A stretch of 64,000 bases of DNA from Celeribacter baekdonensis (GCF_900102315.1 NZ_FNBL01000003.1:62001-126000); one strand, 5' to 3'. Counted from the first letter of the stretch, positions 9,901 to 19,275 are shown. The notes: generated by a model not told the origin, from the sequence alone. Numbers and translations are program-made.

Positions 9901-10997
9901 TGCCCCGCACTGACATTCCAAAAGCCGCCGTGCGCGCCGAGGCCGCACGCCTGAAATCGGGTTTCGAGGCCAAGGGCGCGCATCCGGTTGAGATGGATAT
10001 TCTGTTGCCGGCAGAGGTGCTTTTGGACCTCTACGGCGAAGACATCCGCGCCCGCGCTTATATGACCACGGACCCGGATCGCGGCGAAATGATGCTGCGC
10101 CCGGATTTTACCGTGCCCGTGGTTCAGACCCATATGTCGGACGGTGCCGAACCGGCGCGCTACACCTACGCGGGCGAAGTGTTCCGCAAACAAGAGGTGA
10201 TGCCCGAGCGCGCCAATGAATATGTTCAGGTCGGCTATGAGGTGTTTGACGGCGCAAATCCCGCCGACGCCGACGCCGAAGTCTTTGCCGCCTTTTCCGA
10301 TGCGCTTGCGGGCTATGATCTGCGCGCCGCGACGGGCGATATTGGCATTCTGGTGGCCGCCGTGCACGGGTTGAAAACCACTGAACGCCGCCGGAGCGCC
10401 CTGTTGCGCCATATCTGGCGGCCCCGTCGGTTTCGCGCGCTGATGACCCGGTTTTCCGAGGGCGGAACAGACCTGCGTCAACACAGTCTTGAACGCGTGA
10501 CGGCGAATTTGGCGGAGGCGGAGGCACCTTTTATCGGTTTACGCACCCAATCCGAAATTGACGCGCGTATTTTGGCTTTGCGCGAAGATGCCAATGAGCC
10601 GCCGATTTCAGAGGCGGAAATCGAGCTGCTCGACGATATTCTCTCGTTGAAAGAAACCGTGCCACATGTGCTCTCTGCGCTGCGCGACATCGTGGTGGAT
10701 ATGCCTGCGATCTCTGACGCTGTGACCCGGTTGAGCCGCCGCGCGGATGCGATGGCGGCGCGTGGTGTCGATGTCGAAACTCTCGAATTCGAGGCCTCCT
10801 ATGGCCGTACTTCGATGGAATATTACGATGGGTTTGTCTTTGGCTTCTACGCCGAAGGCCGCCCGGATTTGCCACCTGTGGCCACCGGCGGGCGCTATGA
10901 TGCGCTCACCGCGGTTTTGGGGCAGGGGCGGTCCATCCCGGCCGTTGGCGGCGTGATGCGCCCGGGGTTGATGTTGGCTCTGAAAGGAGACGCGTGA
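9900..10997 (+). CDS. hisZ: ATP phosphoribosyltransferase regulatory subunit
   Basis: HisZ, a catalytically dead paralog of histidyl-tRNA synthetase that forms a complex with short-form HisG and confers histidine feedback control on the first step of histidine synthesis. It is 365 aa with the class II-like core (LRPDFTVPVVQTHMSDG, RYTYAGEVFRKQE) but without the anticodon-binding domain that HisS has. It overlaps hisS upstream and hisG downstream by one base each, so all three are probably translated in a coupled way. Confidence 0.94.
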   Translation: MPRTDIPKAAVRAEAARLKSGFEAKGAHPVEMDILLPAEVLLDLYGEDIRARAYMTTDPDRGEMMLRPDFTVPVVQTHMSDGAEPARYTYAGEVFRKQEVMPERANEYVQVGYEVFDGANPADADAEVFAAFSDALAGYDLRAATGDIGILVAAVHGLKTTERRRSALLRHIWRPRRFRALMTRFSEGGTDLRQHSLERVTANLAEAEAPFIGLRTQSEIDARILALREDANEPPISEAEIELLDDILSLKETVPHVLSALRDIVVDMPAISDAVTRLSRRADAMAARGVDVETLEFEASYGRTSMEYYDGFVFGFYAEGRPDLPPVATGGRYDALTAVLGQGRSIPAVGGVMRPGLMLALKGDA

Positions 10998-11695
10998 TGG
11001 TTGTCAAACTGGGCGTGCCCTCCAAGGGCCGGTTGATGGAAAAGACTTTTGAATGGTTTGCGCAGGCGGGGGTGACCCTGTCGCGTGCGGGCGCTGAACG
11101 TGAGTATTCCGGCGTGGTCGAGGGCATTGACGGACTTGAATTGGTCCTGTTGTCCGCCTCCGAAATTCCGCGTGAATTGGCGGCCGGGCGCATTCATTTG
11201 GGCGTCACGGGCTCCGATCTGGTGCGTGACAAATTGGCGGCTTGGGACAGCAAGGTGATGGAAATCGCGCCGATGGGATTTGGCCATGCCGACCTGATCA
11301 TCGCCGTGCCGAAAGCCTGGGTCGATGTCGATACGCTCGACGATCTCGACGCCGCCGCCGCCGCCTTTCGCGCGCGTCACGGTTTTCGCCTGCGCATCGC
11401 CACCAAATACCACCACCTCGTGCGGGAGTTTTTGAAAACCAACGGAGTGGCCGATTATCAACTGGTTGATTCTCAGGGTGCGACCGAAGGCACGGTGAAA
11501 AACCTGACCGCAGAAGCCATCGCTGATATCACGTCAACGGGCGAAACCCTGCGCGCCAATCACCTCAAAATTCTCAATTGCGAGCCGGTGCATAAATCCC
11601 AAGCGACCCTGTTCAAAAGCCGCACAGCCGCCTGGTCTGATGACACCCGCGCGACCATGGTGGCGCTCAAAGAGATGTTGGGGATGGGGGATTGA
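10997..11695 (+). CDS. hisG: ATP phosphoribosyltransferase, short form
   Basis: Catalytic subunit of the first histidine biosynthesis enzyme (ATP + PRPP to phosphoribosyl-ATP). At 232 aa it is the short form that lacks the C-terminal regulatory domain and depends on HisZ, encoded just upstream. It begins MVVKLGVPSKGRLMEKT, and the PRPP-binding part is near EGTVKNLTAEAIADITSTGETLRAN. The ATG at 10997 has AAAGGAGA six bases upstream; a GTG one codon earlier is also in frame but less well placed. Confidence 0.95.
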   Translation: MVVKLGVPSKGRLMEKTFEWFAQAGVTLSRAGAEREYSGVVEGIDGLELVLLSASEIPRELAAGRIHLGVTGSDLVRDKLAAWDSKVMEIAPMGFGHADLIIAVPKAWVDVDTLDDLDAAAAAFRARHGFRLRIATKYHHLVREFLKTNGVADYQLVDSQGATEGTVKNLTAEAIADITSTGETLRANHLKILNCEPVHKSQATLFKSRTAAWSDDTRATMVALKEMLGMGD

Positions 11696-11720
11696 GGCGC
11701 GGTCTGCGTTTGAGAGACCC

Positions 11721-12143
11721 TTAAATCAATCCAATCTCGGCCAAGGTTTGTGCCAGTTCTGGCGGCAATTCTTGCTCGCTTTCGCGGCCCTTGGGCAGGT
11801 CTGCGGGGGCGTCTTCGGGTTTGAGGTAGCGCCAGCCCTGGAACGGGCGGCGGGTGGCATTTTGGGTTCGGATCAAAGGTTTGGCCAAGACAATGCGACA
11901 GCGCCGCACGCCATCCGCGCCGATGACTTCTTCGAGGCCGGTGATGAGCTGACGCGCCTGAATCACGCCCTTGATCACCCAGTAAAGCGACCCGCCATTC
12001 AAAAGCGCGTCCGCTTGTTTGGGCCACATCCGCGTGACATGGCCGCGCGCCTCGCCGGGGGTCGCGTCAATATAGGCCTGAAGCTGATCAAAACTATCGA
12101 CACCCACGCAAAGTTTTACTAGATTTATGTAGTCGGACATCAT
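11721..12143 (-). CDS. DUF1489 family protein
   Basis: Conserved alphaproteobacterial protein of 140 aa (or 139 if the second of two adjacent ATGs is used), with no known function. Family features are the start YINLVKLCVGVDSFDQL, the basic core RMWPKQADALLNGGSLYWVIKG and the central FQGWRYL. No signal peptide or membrane segment. It is convergent with hisG and divergent from nrdJ. Confidence 0.85.
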   Translation of the reverse strand: MMSDYINLVKLCVGVDSFDQLQAYIDATPGEARGHVTRMWPKQADALLNGGSLYWVIKGVIQARQLITGLEEVIGADGVRRCRIVLAKPLIRTQNATRRPFQGWRYLKPEDAPADLPKGRESEQELPPELAQTLAEIGLI

Positions 12144-12288
12144 CTACCCCTACCTGTGGTGTTCAAATTAGATCTGCACACAAAATGTTCAAGCCACATT
12201 TGCTCGTCTTGCGCGTTGATCTTGGACCTATAGCACGATACATCCCACCCTCTAAACCGCTGACTCGAACAAAATCGGACCCTTGCAC

Positions 12289-14556
12289 ATGACACGTTTT
12301 GCCGCCCCCATCGCCGAACAAATTTGGGATATGAAATATCGCCTGAAAGAGGCGGGCGGAAAAGCGGTGGATCAAACCGTCGAAGACAGTTGGCGTCGCG
12401 TTGCGCGCTCGCTGGCCTCTGTCGAAAAAGACAGCGCGGCGTGGGAAGAAAAGTTCTACGGCGCGTTGGAGGATTTCAAATTCCTGCCCGCAGGCCGGAT
12501 TTTGGCGGGCGCGGGCACGGGCCGTTCGGTGACCCTGTTCAACTGTTTCGTCATGGGCACGATCCCCGACAGCATGGGCGGCATTTTTGACATGCTCAAA
12601 GAAGCCGCTTTGACCATGCAGCAAGGCGGCGGTATCGGTTATGATTTCTCCACCATTCGCCCTAAAGGCGCGGATGTGATGGGGGTGGCGGCGGATGCCT
12701 CTGGACCGTTGTCCTTCATGGATGTCTGGGACGCGATGTGCCGCACGATCATGTCGGCGGGCTCGCGTCGCGGCGCGATGATGGCGACGATGCGCTGCGA
12801 TCACCCCGACATCGAGCATTTCATCGAGGCCAAACAGGACGCCGCCCGGTTGCGTATGTTCAACCTCTCGGTGCTGATCACCGATGATTTTATGGAAGCG
12901 GTCAAGGCCGATGGCTCTTGGGATCTGAAATTCGGCGGTAAGGTTTATCACACGGTTGAGGCGCGCGATCTTTGGAACAAGATCATGAAGGGCACCTATG
13001 ATTACGCCGAGCCGGGCGTGATTTTCATCGACCGGATCAACAAACTCAACAACCTCAATTACGTCGAGACCATTGCGGCGACCAACCCCTGTGGCGAGCA
13101 ACCTTTGCCGCCCTATGGTGCCTGTCTTTTGGGCTCGATCAACTTGGCCACTTTGGTCGCAAACCCGTTTGCGCCGGGGGCCGAGATGGATGAGGCAAAG
13201 CTGTCTGATCTGGTCGCCACCGCGGTGCGGATGATGGACAACGTGGTTGATGCGTCGCGTTTCCCGTTGGAGCAACAAGCCCAGGAAGCTGCCGCCAAAC
13301 GCCGGATCGGCCTTGGCGTCACCGGGCTTGCCGACGCGTTGTTGATGATCGGCCAGCGCTATGGCTCTGAAGAGGCTGCCGCGACCTGTGAAAAATGGCT
13401 CAAAATGATTGCGCGTGCCGCCTATTTGGCCTCTGCCGGGCTGGCCAAGGAAAAAGGGGCTTTCCCGCTGTTCGATGCGGATAAATATCTGGCCTCCGGG
13501 TCACTCAAAGACATGGATCAGGACGTCAAAGACGCGATCCGCGAGAACGGCATTCGCAATGCGTTGTTGACCTCCATCGCACCGACCGGGACGATTTCGC
13601 TCTATGCGGGCAACGTGTCGTCGGGGATCGAACCGGTGTTCGCCTATGCTTACACCCGCAAAGTCCTGCAAAAGGACGGCTCGCGCACCGAAGAAGAGGT
13701 CGTCGATTACGCCGTCAAAATGTACCGCGACACATTCGGCGCGGATGCGGAATTGCCGGAGTATTTTGTCAACGCCCAAACCCTCGCGCCGCTGGATCAC
13801 GTGCGGATGCAGGCGGCGGCGCAGAAATGGGTCGACAGCTCAATCTCCAAAACCATCAACTGCCCCGAAGACATCTCTTTTGACGATTTCAAAGAGGTCT
13901 ATATGGCGGCGTGGGACAGCGGCTGTAAGGGCTGCACCACCTATCGTCCGAACGATGTGACCGGCTCGGTTTTGTCCGTCTCCGAGACCTCGGAAGCGAC
14001 GCCGGAATCGGATGAGGGCGCCGAAGTCGTCTATCTGTCTGAGCCGCTCGATCGTCCGCAACAGCTTGAAGGTAATACATATAAACTGAAATGGCCGGAT
14101 TCTGAGCACGCGATCTATGTCACCATCAATGACATCGTCCATGGCGGTCATCGTCGTCCGTTTGAGATTTTCATCAACTCCAAAAACATGGAACATTTCG
14201 CCTGGACCGTGGCGCTGACACGGATGATTTCGGCGGTGTTCCGGCGCGGTGGCGATGTGTCTTTTGTGGTCGAAGAGCTGAAAGCTGTGTTCGATCCGCG
14301 CGGCGGCGCATGGATGAAGGGCAAATACATCCCTTCGATCTTGGCGGCGATTGGCGGCGTGATCGAAACGCATCTGGTCGAGACCGGGTTTATTGAAGGC
14401 GAAGGCATGGGCCTGAAAACCGACCCGCAAGCCGAGGTCGCCGTATTGGGCCAAAAACCGCGCGGCAAGGCCTGTTCGTCCTGCGGCCAATACGACATGC
14501 GCATGATCGAAGGCTGCATGACCTGCGCCTCCTGCGGCTATTCCAAATGCGGCTGA
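12289..14556 (+). CDS. nrdJ: Vitamin B12-dependent (class II) ribonucleotide reductase
   Basis: Adenosylcobalamin-dependent reductase making deoxynucleotides with or without oxygen, 755 aa. The ATG at 12289 is chosen over the TTG two codons upstream. The visible active-site signature is ATNPCGEQPLPPYGACLLGS (N-x-C-x-E), along with the substrate loop QQGGGIGYDFSTIRPKG. The extreme C-terminus carries paired zinc-finger-like cysteines (CSSCGQYD and CMTCASCGYSKCG) typical of this long NrdJ type and likely used in reduction. I looked for a cobalamin riboswitch or NrdR boxes in the 145-bp upstream gap and could not see any. Confidence 0.95.
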   Translation: MTRFAAPIAEQIWDMKYRLKEAGGKAVDQTVEDSWRRVARSLASVEKDSAAWEEKFYGALEDFKFLPAGRILAGAGTGRSVTLFNCFVMGTIPDSMGGIFDMLKEAALTMQQGGGIGYDFSTIRPKGADVMGVAADASGPLSFMDVWDAMCRTIMSAGSRRGAMMATMRCDHPDIEHFIEAKQDAARLRMFNLSVLITDDFMEAVKADGSWDLKFGGKVYHTVEARDLWNKIMKGTYDYAEPGVIFIDRINKLNNLNYVETIAATNPCGEQPLPPYGACLLGSINLATLVANPFAPGAEMDEAKLSDLVATAVRMMDNVVDASRFPLEQQAQEAAAKRRIGLGVTGLADALLMIGQRYGSEEAAATCEKWLKMIARAAYLASAGLAKEKGAFPLFDADKYLASGSLKDMDQDVKDAIRENGIRNALLTSIAPTGTISLYAGNVSSGIEPVFAYAYTRKVLQKDGSRTEEEVVDYAVKMYRDTFGADAELPEYFVNAQTLAPLDHVRMQAAAQKWVDSSISKTINCPEDISFDDFKEVYMAAWDSGCKGCTTYRPNDVTGSVLSVSETSEATPESDEGAEVVYLSEPLDRPQQLEGNTYKLKWPDSEHAIYVTINDIVHGGHRRPFEIFINSKNMEHFAWTVALTRMISAVFRRGGDVSFVVEELKAVFDPRGGAWMKGKYIPSILAAIGGVIETHLVETGFIEGEGMGLKTDPQAEVAVLGQKPRGKACSSCGQYDMRMIEGCMTCASCGYSKCG

Positions 14557-14596
14557 GGTGAATTTGGGGCTGTTTGTTGTGAGACCCGGCATAAAA

Positions 14597-14647
14597 TGAC
14601 CATTCGTGGAGTTTTTTGACCATTCAGACACAGATCAAATGACCATC
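14597..14647 (+). repeat. Three spaced TGACCAT direct repeats at island edge
   Basis: TGACCATTC at 14597, TGACCATTC at 14617 and TGACCATC at 14640 lie on the same strand with 20- and 23-bp periodicity, just after nrdJ and before the accessory AAA+ gene. Spaced short repeats of this sort occur at transposase-binding ends of IS21- and Tn7-like elements, but no transposase gene is present here, so this is a suggestion only. The sequence up to 14886 contains no gene I can support. Confidence 0.4.
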
Positions 14648-14886
14648 GGCAATCCAGATTGTCGGTGGTTTCCTTTTATTTCAATGACTTAATGCCGTTT
14701 TGGCTGTTTGCTCCTACTGACTTTGCCGTGGGTCAGCGGAGTGCCCTGGTGCCGTTGACCTAGGAAGCGCTATGTTCTCATAACGTTCCTGTGGATCCGG
14801 ATCCTCTTGTTGAAACATGGCAGCCCCACGCTGCCAAATACTGGCCGCCCAAAAAAATGGGCGGGCCGGTTCAGAGAGGACACCAT

Positions 14887-15936
14887 ATGCCACGCATTCA
14901 ATTTGCCCAGGTCAGTTTCCCGGATCACAACATCCCTTCAGCCTACGACATCGAAGTCCGTTTAAAGAAGTTCCTGGACAGCTTCCGAGAACGGATCGGT
15001 AGCCCAAAATTTGACTACGCGCTGTCCGAAGCCGACCGGCTAAAAATCAGACGGAGATCGGCTGCGTATCTCAGCGCCATTTCACGCCGATCAGGCATGG
15101 ACCATCTCGACGACAAAGATCGCAGAAAGTTGCAAGTTTTCCGAGGGGGTGCAGAGCTAAAGTGCGTAGAGACCGAGCACCGCGCGGACGAAATCGCCAG
15201 TTGTCTGCACACGGAGATGCCGTGGATGGCTCCTGCAACAGAGCGTCTTTGGCACGACATGCGGGCCTCGGTCCGCAATGGTGATCTTGGCCCCCGCCTG
15301 AGGCCATTGCTCCTCGTTGGTCCGCCCGGGATCGGTAAAAGCTACTGGTCTCGCCTATTGGGCGCGCAGCTCTCCGTGCCGACGACAATCATAGAGGCCA
15401 CGAGTGAACCCGCTGCATTTGCGGTTACGGGGTCTCAAAAGGGATGGGGATCTGCGGGCCCGGGAAAGGTTCTGGAAGGTATCATGGCCTCTCAGATTGC
15501 GAATCCTGTGATTGTGGTCGACGAGATCGAGAAGGCAGGGGATGTCCAGTCAGCAGGCGGTCAGCGGTATTCTCTGACTGAGGGTTTGCTGCCCTTCCTT
15601 GAGAGGTCCACCGCGCGTCGGTGGTCATGCCCTTACTTCCGTATTGGTTTCGACATGTCTTGGATCACATGGGTCCTGACAGCCAATAGCCTGCGTGGTC
15701 TCGCAGAGCCGTTCCTGAGCCGATGCCCTCCCACCGAACTGCGCGCCCTGACGCAAGAACACCTGTTCGGATTTGCTGAGCGCGAAGGGTTGCGACGTGA
15801 CCTTCCCCCAGATGCCGTTGATGCCGTCAAGGACGTCATCATGGCAATCAAGACGCCGCACAACGTCAGCCTGAGATCAGTCATTCGGATGCTGGATGCT
15901 GTCGACCAGGCGATGAACCGTCCAGTGTTGCACTGA
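14887..15936 (+). CDS. Lon-like AAA+ ATPase without protease domain
   Basis: 349-aa AAA+ ATPase. The start was set at the ATG preceded by GAGAGGAC. An N-terminal helical region of about 130 residues precedes Walker A GPPGIGKS (about 145-152). Walker B is VIVVDEIEKAG (about 208-218), and a sensor/arginine-finger region lies near LAEPFLSRCPP. The GPPGIGKS-to-VDEIEKAG arrangement resembles Lon and related ATPases, but there is no serine protease domain and no Lon N-domain. It is followed 89 bp later by two small genes on the same strand. The island setting fits a phage-defence or mobile-element ATPase, but that is inference; no partner effector is recognisable. Confidence 0.8.
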   Translation: MPRIQFAQVSFPDHNIPSAYDIEVRLKKFLDSFRERIGSPKFDYALSEADRLKIRRRSAAYLSAISRRSGMDHLDDKDRRKLQVFRGGAELKCVETEHRADEIASCLHTEMPWMAPATERLWHDMRASVRNGDLGPRLRPLLLVGPPGIGKSYWSRLLGAQLSVPTTIIEATSEPAAFAVTGSQKGWGSAGPGKVLEGIMASQIANPVIVVDEIEKAGDVQSAGGQRYSLTEGLLPFLERSTARRWSCPYFRIGFDMSWITWVLTANSLRGLAEPFLSRCPPTELRALTQEHLFGFAEREGLRRDLPPDAVDAVKDVIMAIKTPHNVSLRSVIRMLDAVDQAMNRPVLH

Positions 15937-16025
15937 ACAAGGTCGACGGGGCCGAGGTGTGTCTCGTCCGAATGACCTTAATGCCCGTCCCTCAATCACA
16001 CTATCAGAATCTAATGGAGTTCCCC

Positions 16026-16469
16026 ATGACCAATAAAGCCTTTTGGGCCCAGAAACTGCGTTCCGCCATCAAAGCTGCCGACAGTGGCCCTTCCGAAAAC
16101 GACCTCGCCGGCGCACCAATCCTGACATATTGGCGTCCACATGTATCTCGCCATGGCGCCCCCATACTCTGGGGGATCGCGTCTGGTCACCCAAGACTTA
16201 GAGGCGGCTGGATCACGACATCCCAGCTTGTCGCGATTGACGCCAACCAGGGTTGGGCACGCACGGCATCCCGGTGGTATGCGCTGGGTCGTCCATTCTC
16301 CGACTATGAGAGGACCATAGCCAAGGGTCTCGGGATGGAAGAGGCACCTTCCGGATTCGTGCAGATCGAAGTACCTGGGTATCGGCCGCTGGATGACCTG
16401 TCGCTGCTCGACCAACTTTTGATGGCTTGGCGGGACCGTATCCGGCAGGACGACACGGGAGGGGACTGA
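16026..16469 (+). CDS. Small conserved hypothetical protein (DUF6634-like)
   Basis: 147-aa soluble protein, start chosen at the ATG after GGAG. It carries segments I associate from memory with DUF6634-type proteins of Rhodobacterales: GHPRLRGGWITTS, a central DANQGWARTASRWYALGRPF, and an acidic end. No catalytic motif is obvious. It lies between the AAA+ ATPase and the metallophosphoesterase, same strand, within 120 bp of each, so it is probably one transcript. Function unknown; the family assignment is not verified. Confidence 0.65.
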   Translation: MTNKAFWAQKLRSAIKAADSGPSENDLAGAPILTYWRPHVSRHGAPILWGIASGHPRLRGGWITTSQLVAIDANQGWARTASRWYALGRPFSDYERTIAKGLGMEEAPSGFVQIEVPGYRPLDDLSLLDQLLMAWRDRIRQDDTGGD

Positions 16470-16579
16470 AATGTTCAATGAAAAGACCGCAGTTTGGGTT
16501 CGAGAAGGAGACCGGATTCCGCCTACGGTTGACATCGCCCGGGGTCGCTACGAAGCTTCAACCAGAACGGACAATCAAC

Positions 16580-17137
16580 ATGCCCGATGGACTGACAGCC
16601 TTCAATTCCTTCTACTTGCCATGGCGAGACCTTCCTGGTTCTCTTCCAGAAGACATCGATATCTTTGCTGTCGGTGATGTCCATGGGCAGGCTGAGCGAC
16701 TTGAGCAGGTACTCGGCGAAATCAGGAATACCCCACGCGAAGCGCACAAACGGCATCTCGTCTTTTTGGGCGACCTCATTGATCGGGGACCTGCATCCAT
16801 CCGCGCTGTTGACCTGGCGATGAGAGCCGGGCAGCTTGCGGATGTTGACGTTTTGCATGTCCTGCCCGGCAACCATGATCTTGTTCTGATGCTGACGCTC
16901 GAAGGTCCAAAATATCTCGACTTCTGGGGAATGCTGGGCGGTGACAGGGTCATGGCCGAGCTTGGTCTGTCGGCAGAAACGCACAGCTGGGACGAGATAG
17001 CGGCAAGGCTGAAAGATAATCTGCACCCTGAATATCTGAACTCAATGGCTTCGGGGGCGACACATCTCTATGTTGGCGACCTCCTGTTTGTGCATGCAGG
17101 TATCTGCGAAGTCCCAAAACGGTCAATATCAAGATGA
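16580..17137 (+). CDS. Metallophosphoesterase, C-terminally truncated
   Basis: Calcineurin-like phosphoesterase fragment of about 185 aa. Metal-binding motifs are in order: GDVHG, GDLIDRGP, GNHD and finally HAGI. In Ser/Thr-phosphatase-1-like relatives the HAGI motif is followed by 50 or more residues; here the frame ends nine residues later in CEVPKRSISR, so the 3' part is missing. The 5' end is also uncertain: another frame starting at 16471 behind a strong GGAGGGG site encodes protein-like sequence (VREGDRIPPTVDIARGRYEA) before it breaks, which suggests a frameshift near 16560-16590 joining the two. Most likely a decayed gene at the right edge of the island. Confidence 0.65.
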   Translation: MPDGLTAFNSFYLPWRDLPGSLPEDIDIFAVGDVHGQAERLEQVLGEIRNTPREAHKRHLVFLGDLIDRGPASIRAVDLAMRAGQLADVDVLHVLPGNHDLVLMLTLEGPKYLDFWGMLGGDRVMAELGLSAETHSWDEIAARLKDNLHPEYLNSMASGATHLYVGDLLFVHAGICEVPKRSISR

Positions 17138-17373
17138 TCGTGAGGTGCCATGCGGGGAACGGAGCATTCGCACCCGCGCAGACAAAATGCGATATAATTT
17201 TTGCGTATATTTTGTGCGCGTATAGAGCCGTTTGATTAAACTTTGATCCCTCCCGCCCATTTGCGCCCTTACCATGTGTTCGCATTTTCATTGAGTTGAC
17301 TCACAATCTTGCGGGCGCCGAAAATTTCTTGAAACAAACGTTTGATTGCCTTCGTGGCGTGAGGAGAACCATT

Positions 17374-18300
17374 GTGAATGGCGGAAAGCCTCTGACCACG
17401 CGTGATTTGCATGTGCTGTTGCACCTGCTCGAAGAACGTAGCGTGACACGGACCGCCGAGGCACTTGATCTGAACCAGCCTTACGTCAGCCTGGTGCTTA
17501 AACGTCTGCGGGAGGCGACAGGCGATCCTATTCTTGTACGGAGCGGCGCGAAACTGGTGCTGACCGTTCGTGGCGAGCGAATGATCGCTCCATTGCGGAA
17601 TGTGCTCAATGGGATTGATGCGGTCGTCGGCCCTCCTGCGGACTTTGATCCGCTGACCGCGACAGGCGAGTTTCGGATTGCTTCCGCTGATTGCATGGAG
17701 GCGATCATTCTGCCCTCACTCATTGCCCGACTTCAAACCACTGCGCCGGGGATGCGTGTGGTGGTCCGGGCCATTGATCAGGCCTTCTACTACGCGGACG
17801 CTTTGGAGCGTGACGAGCTTGATGTGGTGATCAGCAATTGGCCCGGAGCACCGCAGCATCTCAAGACGATGCGATTGCTCAGCGAAGAGGTCGTCTGTCT
17901 TTTTGGCCCGGAACATCCGTTTGCCGGGCAGGATCAGATCACCCTTGAAGACTATCTTGCAGCTGACCATTTAGCACCGGTTGCGCGCTCAAAATCTGAT
18001 CCCGGTCCGATCGATAGCCACCTGGCCGACGCAGGGCTGAAGCGCGATATCCGAGTGATGTTGCCCGAGTTCAACCTCATCCCACATATGTTGTTGAAGG
18101 GACAGCTGGTTTTCACCAGCAGTGCCAATTTCGCCCAGTATCAATGTGCGATCCTACCGCTTTCGAACCTGCCAGCGCCCGAGCAATGCGGCACTCTGGA
18201 TTTCTACCTGCTCTGGCACGAGCGCGCCCAAGAGGATGCGCGCAACACTTGGCTGCGGCAACAGGTGATGGCCGTCGCGCGTGGATTGAAATCCGCATGA
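17374..18300 (+). CDS. LysR-family transcriptional regulator
   Basis: 308-aa LysR-type regulator. An upstream TTG at 17296 keeps the frame open, but the GTG at 17374 has GAGGAGAACC at good spacing and the helix-turn-helix starts soon after it. The winged HTH is at about residues 8-65 (RDLHVLLHLLEERSVTRTAEAL, LNQPYVSLVLKRLRE), followed by a periplasmic-binding-protein-like effector domain. It lies upstream of and in the same direction as the COG0212/BMP transporter genes, so it is the likely regulator of that unit. The effector is unknown. Confidence 0.85.
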   Translation: MNGGKPLTTRDLHVLLHLLEERSVTRTAEALDLNQPYVSLVLKRLREATGDPILVRSGAKLVLTVRGERMIAPLRNVLNGIDAVVGPPADFDPLTATGEFRIASADCMEAIILPSLIARLQTTAPGMRVVVRAIDQAFYYADALERDELDVVISNWPGAPQHLKTMRLLSEEVVCLFGPEHPFAGQDQITLEDYLAADHLAPVARSKSDPGPIDSHLADAGLKRDIRVMLPEFNLIPHMLLKGQLVFTSSANFAQYQCAILPLSNLPAPEQCGTLDFYLLWHERAQEDARNTWLRQQVMAVARGLKSA

Positions 18301-18441
18301 TCCTCGCTCACATTATATCGAATTAGATATAGACTATTTATAGCTCGGGCGGCTTTCGGCATACGGAGGGCGCGGCTAGGCTTTCTGCAAGTGCGAAGTA
18401 AACAGGTTCTCCGGGTGGAGACTGGCCGGACAGGAAGCGAC

Positions 18442-19257
18442 ATGACACATTCGACGATGCAATCAACATTGGTGGCGACCGAGGCTGAGAAATCCGGTCG
18501 TTGGGCCGGGCGCAATGCCGACAAAGATCAATTGCGCAAAGAAATTTGGCAGGCGCTTGAAGAGAGTGGCATGAATGTCGGCCCGGTCTGGAGCCGGATC
18601 TCGAATTGGGTCGGTGCCGATGTTGCGGCAAAGCGGCTGTCCGAACTGGAGATTTGGAGAAAGGCGGACGTGATCAAATGCAACCCCGACCCGCCGCAAA
18701 TTCCGGTGCGACTGCGCGGGCTCTACGACGGCAAAATTATTTTAATGCCAGTCCCCGAATTCGGCACTGGAGATCTGCCTTGGGTGCTTTTGGACCCAAA
18801 AGAGTTGGAACGACAAGGTGTGCAGTTTGAATTGGCGGCCACCTCCGTCGGGGCCGTGCAAGTCGGGCAAAAAATGTCCTTTGAGAATCTGCCCAAGATT
18901 GATCTTGCCATCTGTGGCTGTGTTGCGGTGACCCAGGCCGGGGGGCGCACGGGCAAGGGGGGTGGTTTTGCTGATCTCGAGCTTGGGCTGTTCCGCGATC
19001 TGGGGAAAATCGACGACACGACTCCGATTGTAACCACGGTGCATTCCTCGATGGTGGTCGAGGATGGTCGTCTGCCCGTGATGGAACACGACTCATTGCT
19101 CAACTGGATCGTCACAGAATGCGATGTGATCGAAACCCAGCCATCGCACCCACAGCCCGGCGGTGTGCATTGGGATTTGGTCTTGCCGGACCAGTTTGAA
19201 AGCATCTGGTTTCTGAAAGAGCTGAAGGAAAAGATTCTCGCCGCAAAGGCAGATTAG
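18442..19257 (+). CDS. 5-formyltetrahydrofolate cyclo-ligase paralog (COG0212 type)
   Basis: 271-aa member of the 5-formyl-THF cyclo-ligase superfamily. The nucleotide-binding signature is GRTGKGGGFADLE (about 168-180). True cyclo-ligases usually have GxGxGYYD here, whereas the FADLE variant is what I associate with the longer COG0212 paralogs, for which a role linked to thiamin metabolism has been proposed. The start ATG follows AGGAAGCG. It is the first gene of the transporter unit, 148 bp before the BMP protein, with a hairpin at its stop. So it may process or salvage whatever the importer brings in; a folate role is also possible. Confidence 0.75.
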   Translation: MTHSTMQSTLVATEAEKSGRWAGRNADKDQLRKEIWQALEESGMNVGPVWSRISNWVGADVAAKRLSELEIWRKADVIKCNPDPPQIPVRLRGLYDGKIILMPVPEFGTGDLPWVLLDPKELERQGVQFELAATSVGAVQVGQKMSFENLPKIDLAICGCVAVTQAGGRTGKGGGFADLELGLFRDLGKIDDTTPIVTTVHSSMVVEDGRLPVMEHDSLLNWIVTECDVIETQPSHPQPGGVHWDLVLPDQFESIWFLKELKEKILAAKAD

Positions 19258-19275
19258 ACCGGGGTTCCGGTCTTT
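19256..19275 (+). terminator. Hairpin at the end of the COG0212 gene
   Basis: Perfect 7-bp stem AGACCGG-GGTT-CCGGTCT starting inside the stop codon, followed only by TTTAT. It may act as a weak terminator or as an RNA processing barrier that sets the level of the downstream binding-protein mRNA. Confidence 0.45.

Noticed and set aside
11701-11719. GGTCT...AGACC hairpin after hisG
   Set aside because: Only five base pairs with a nine-base loop and no T-tract; too weak to call a terminator.
12144-12288. Possible cobalamin riboswitch, NrdR box or LexA site ahead of nrdJ
   Set aside because: The gap is only 145 bp, no B12-box-like core is visible, and the two GTTC words are 22 bp apart rather than the 7 expected for an alphaproteobacterial LexA site.
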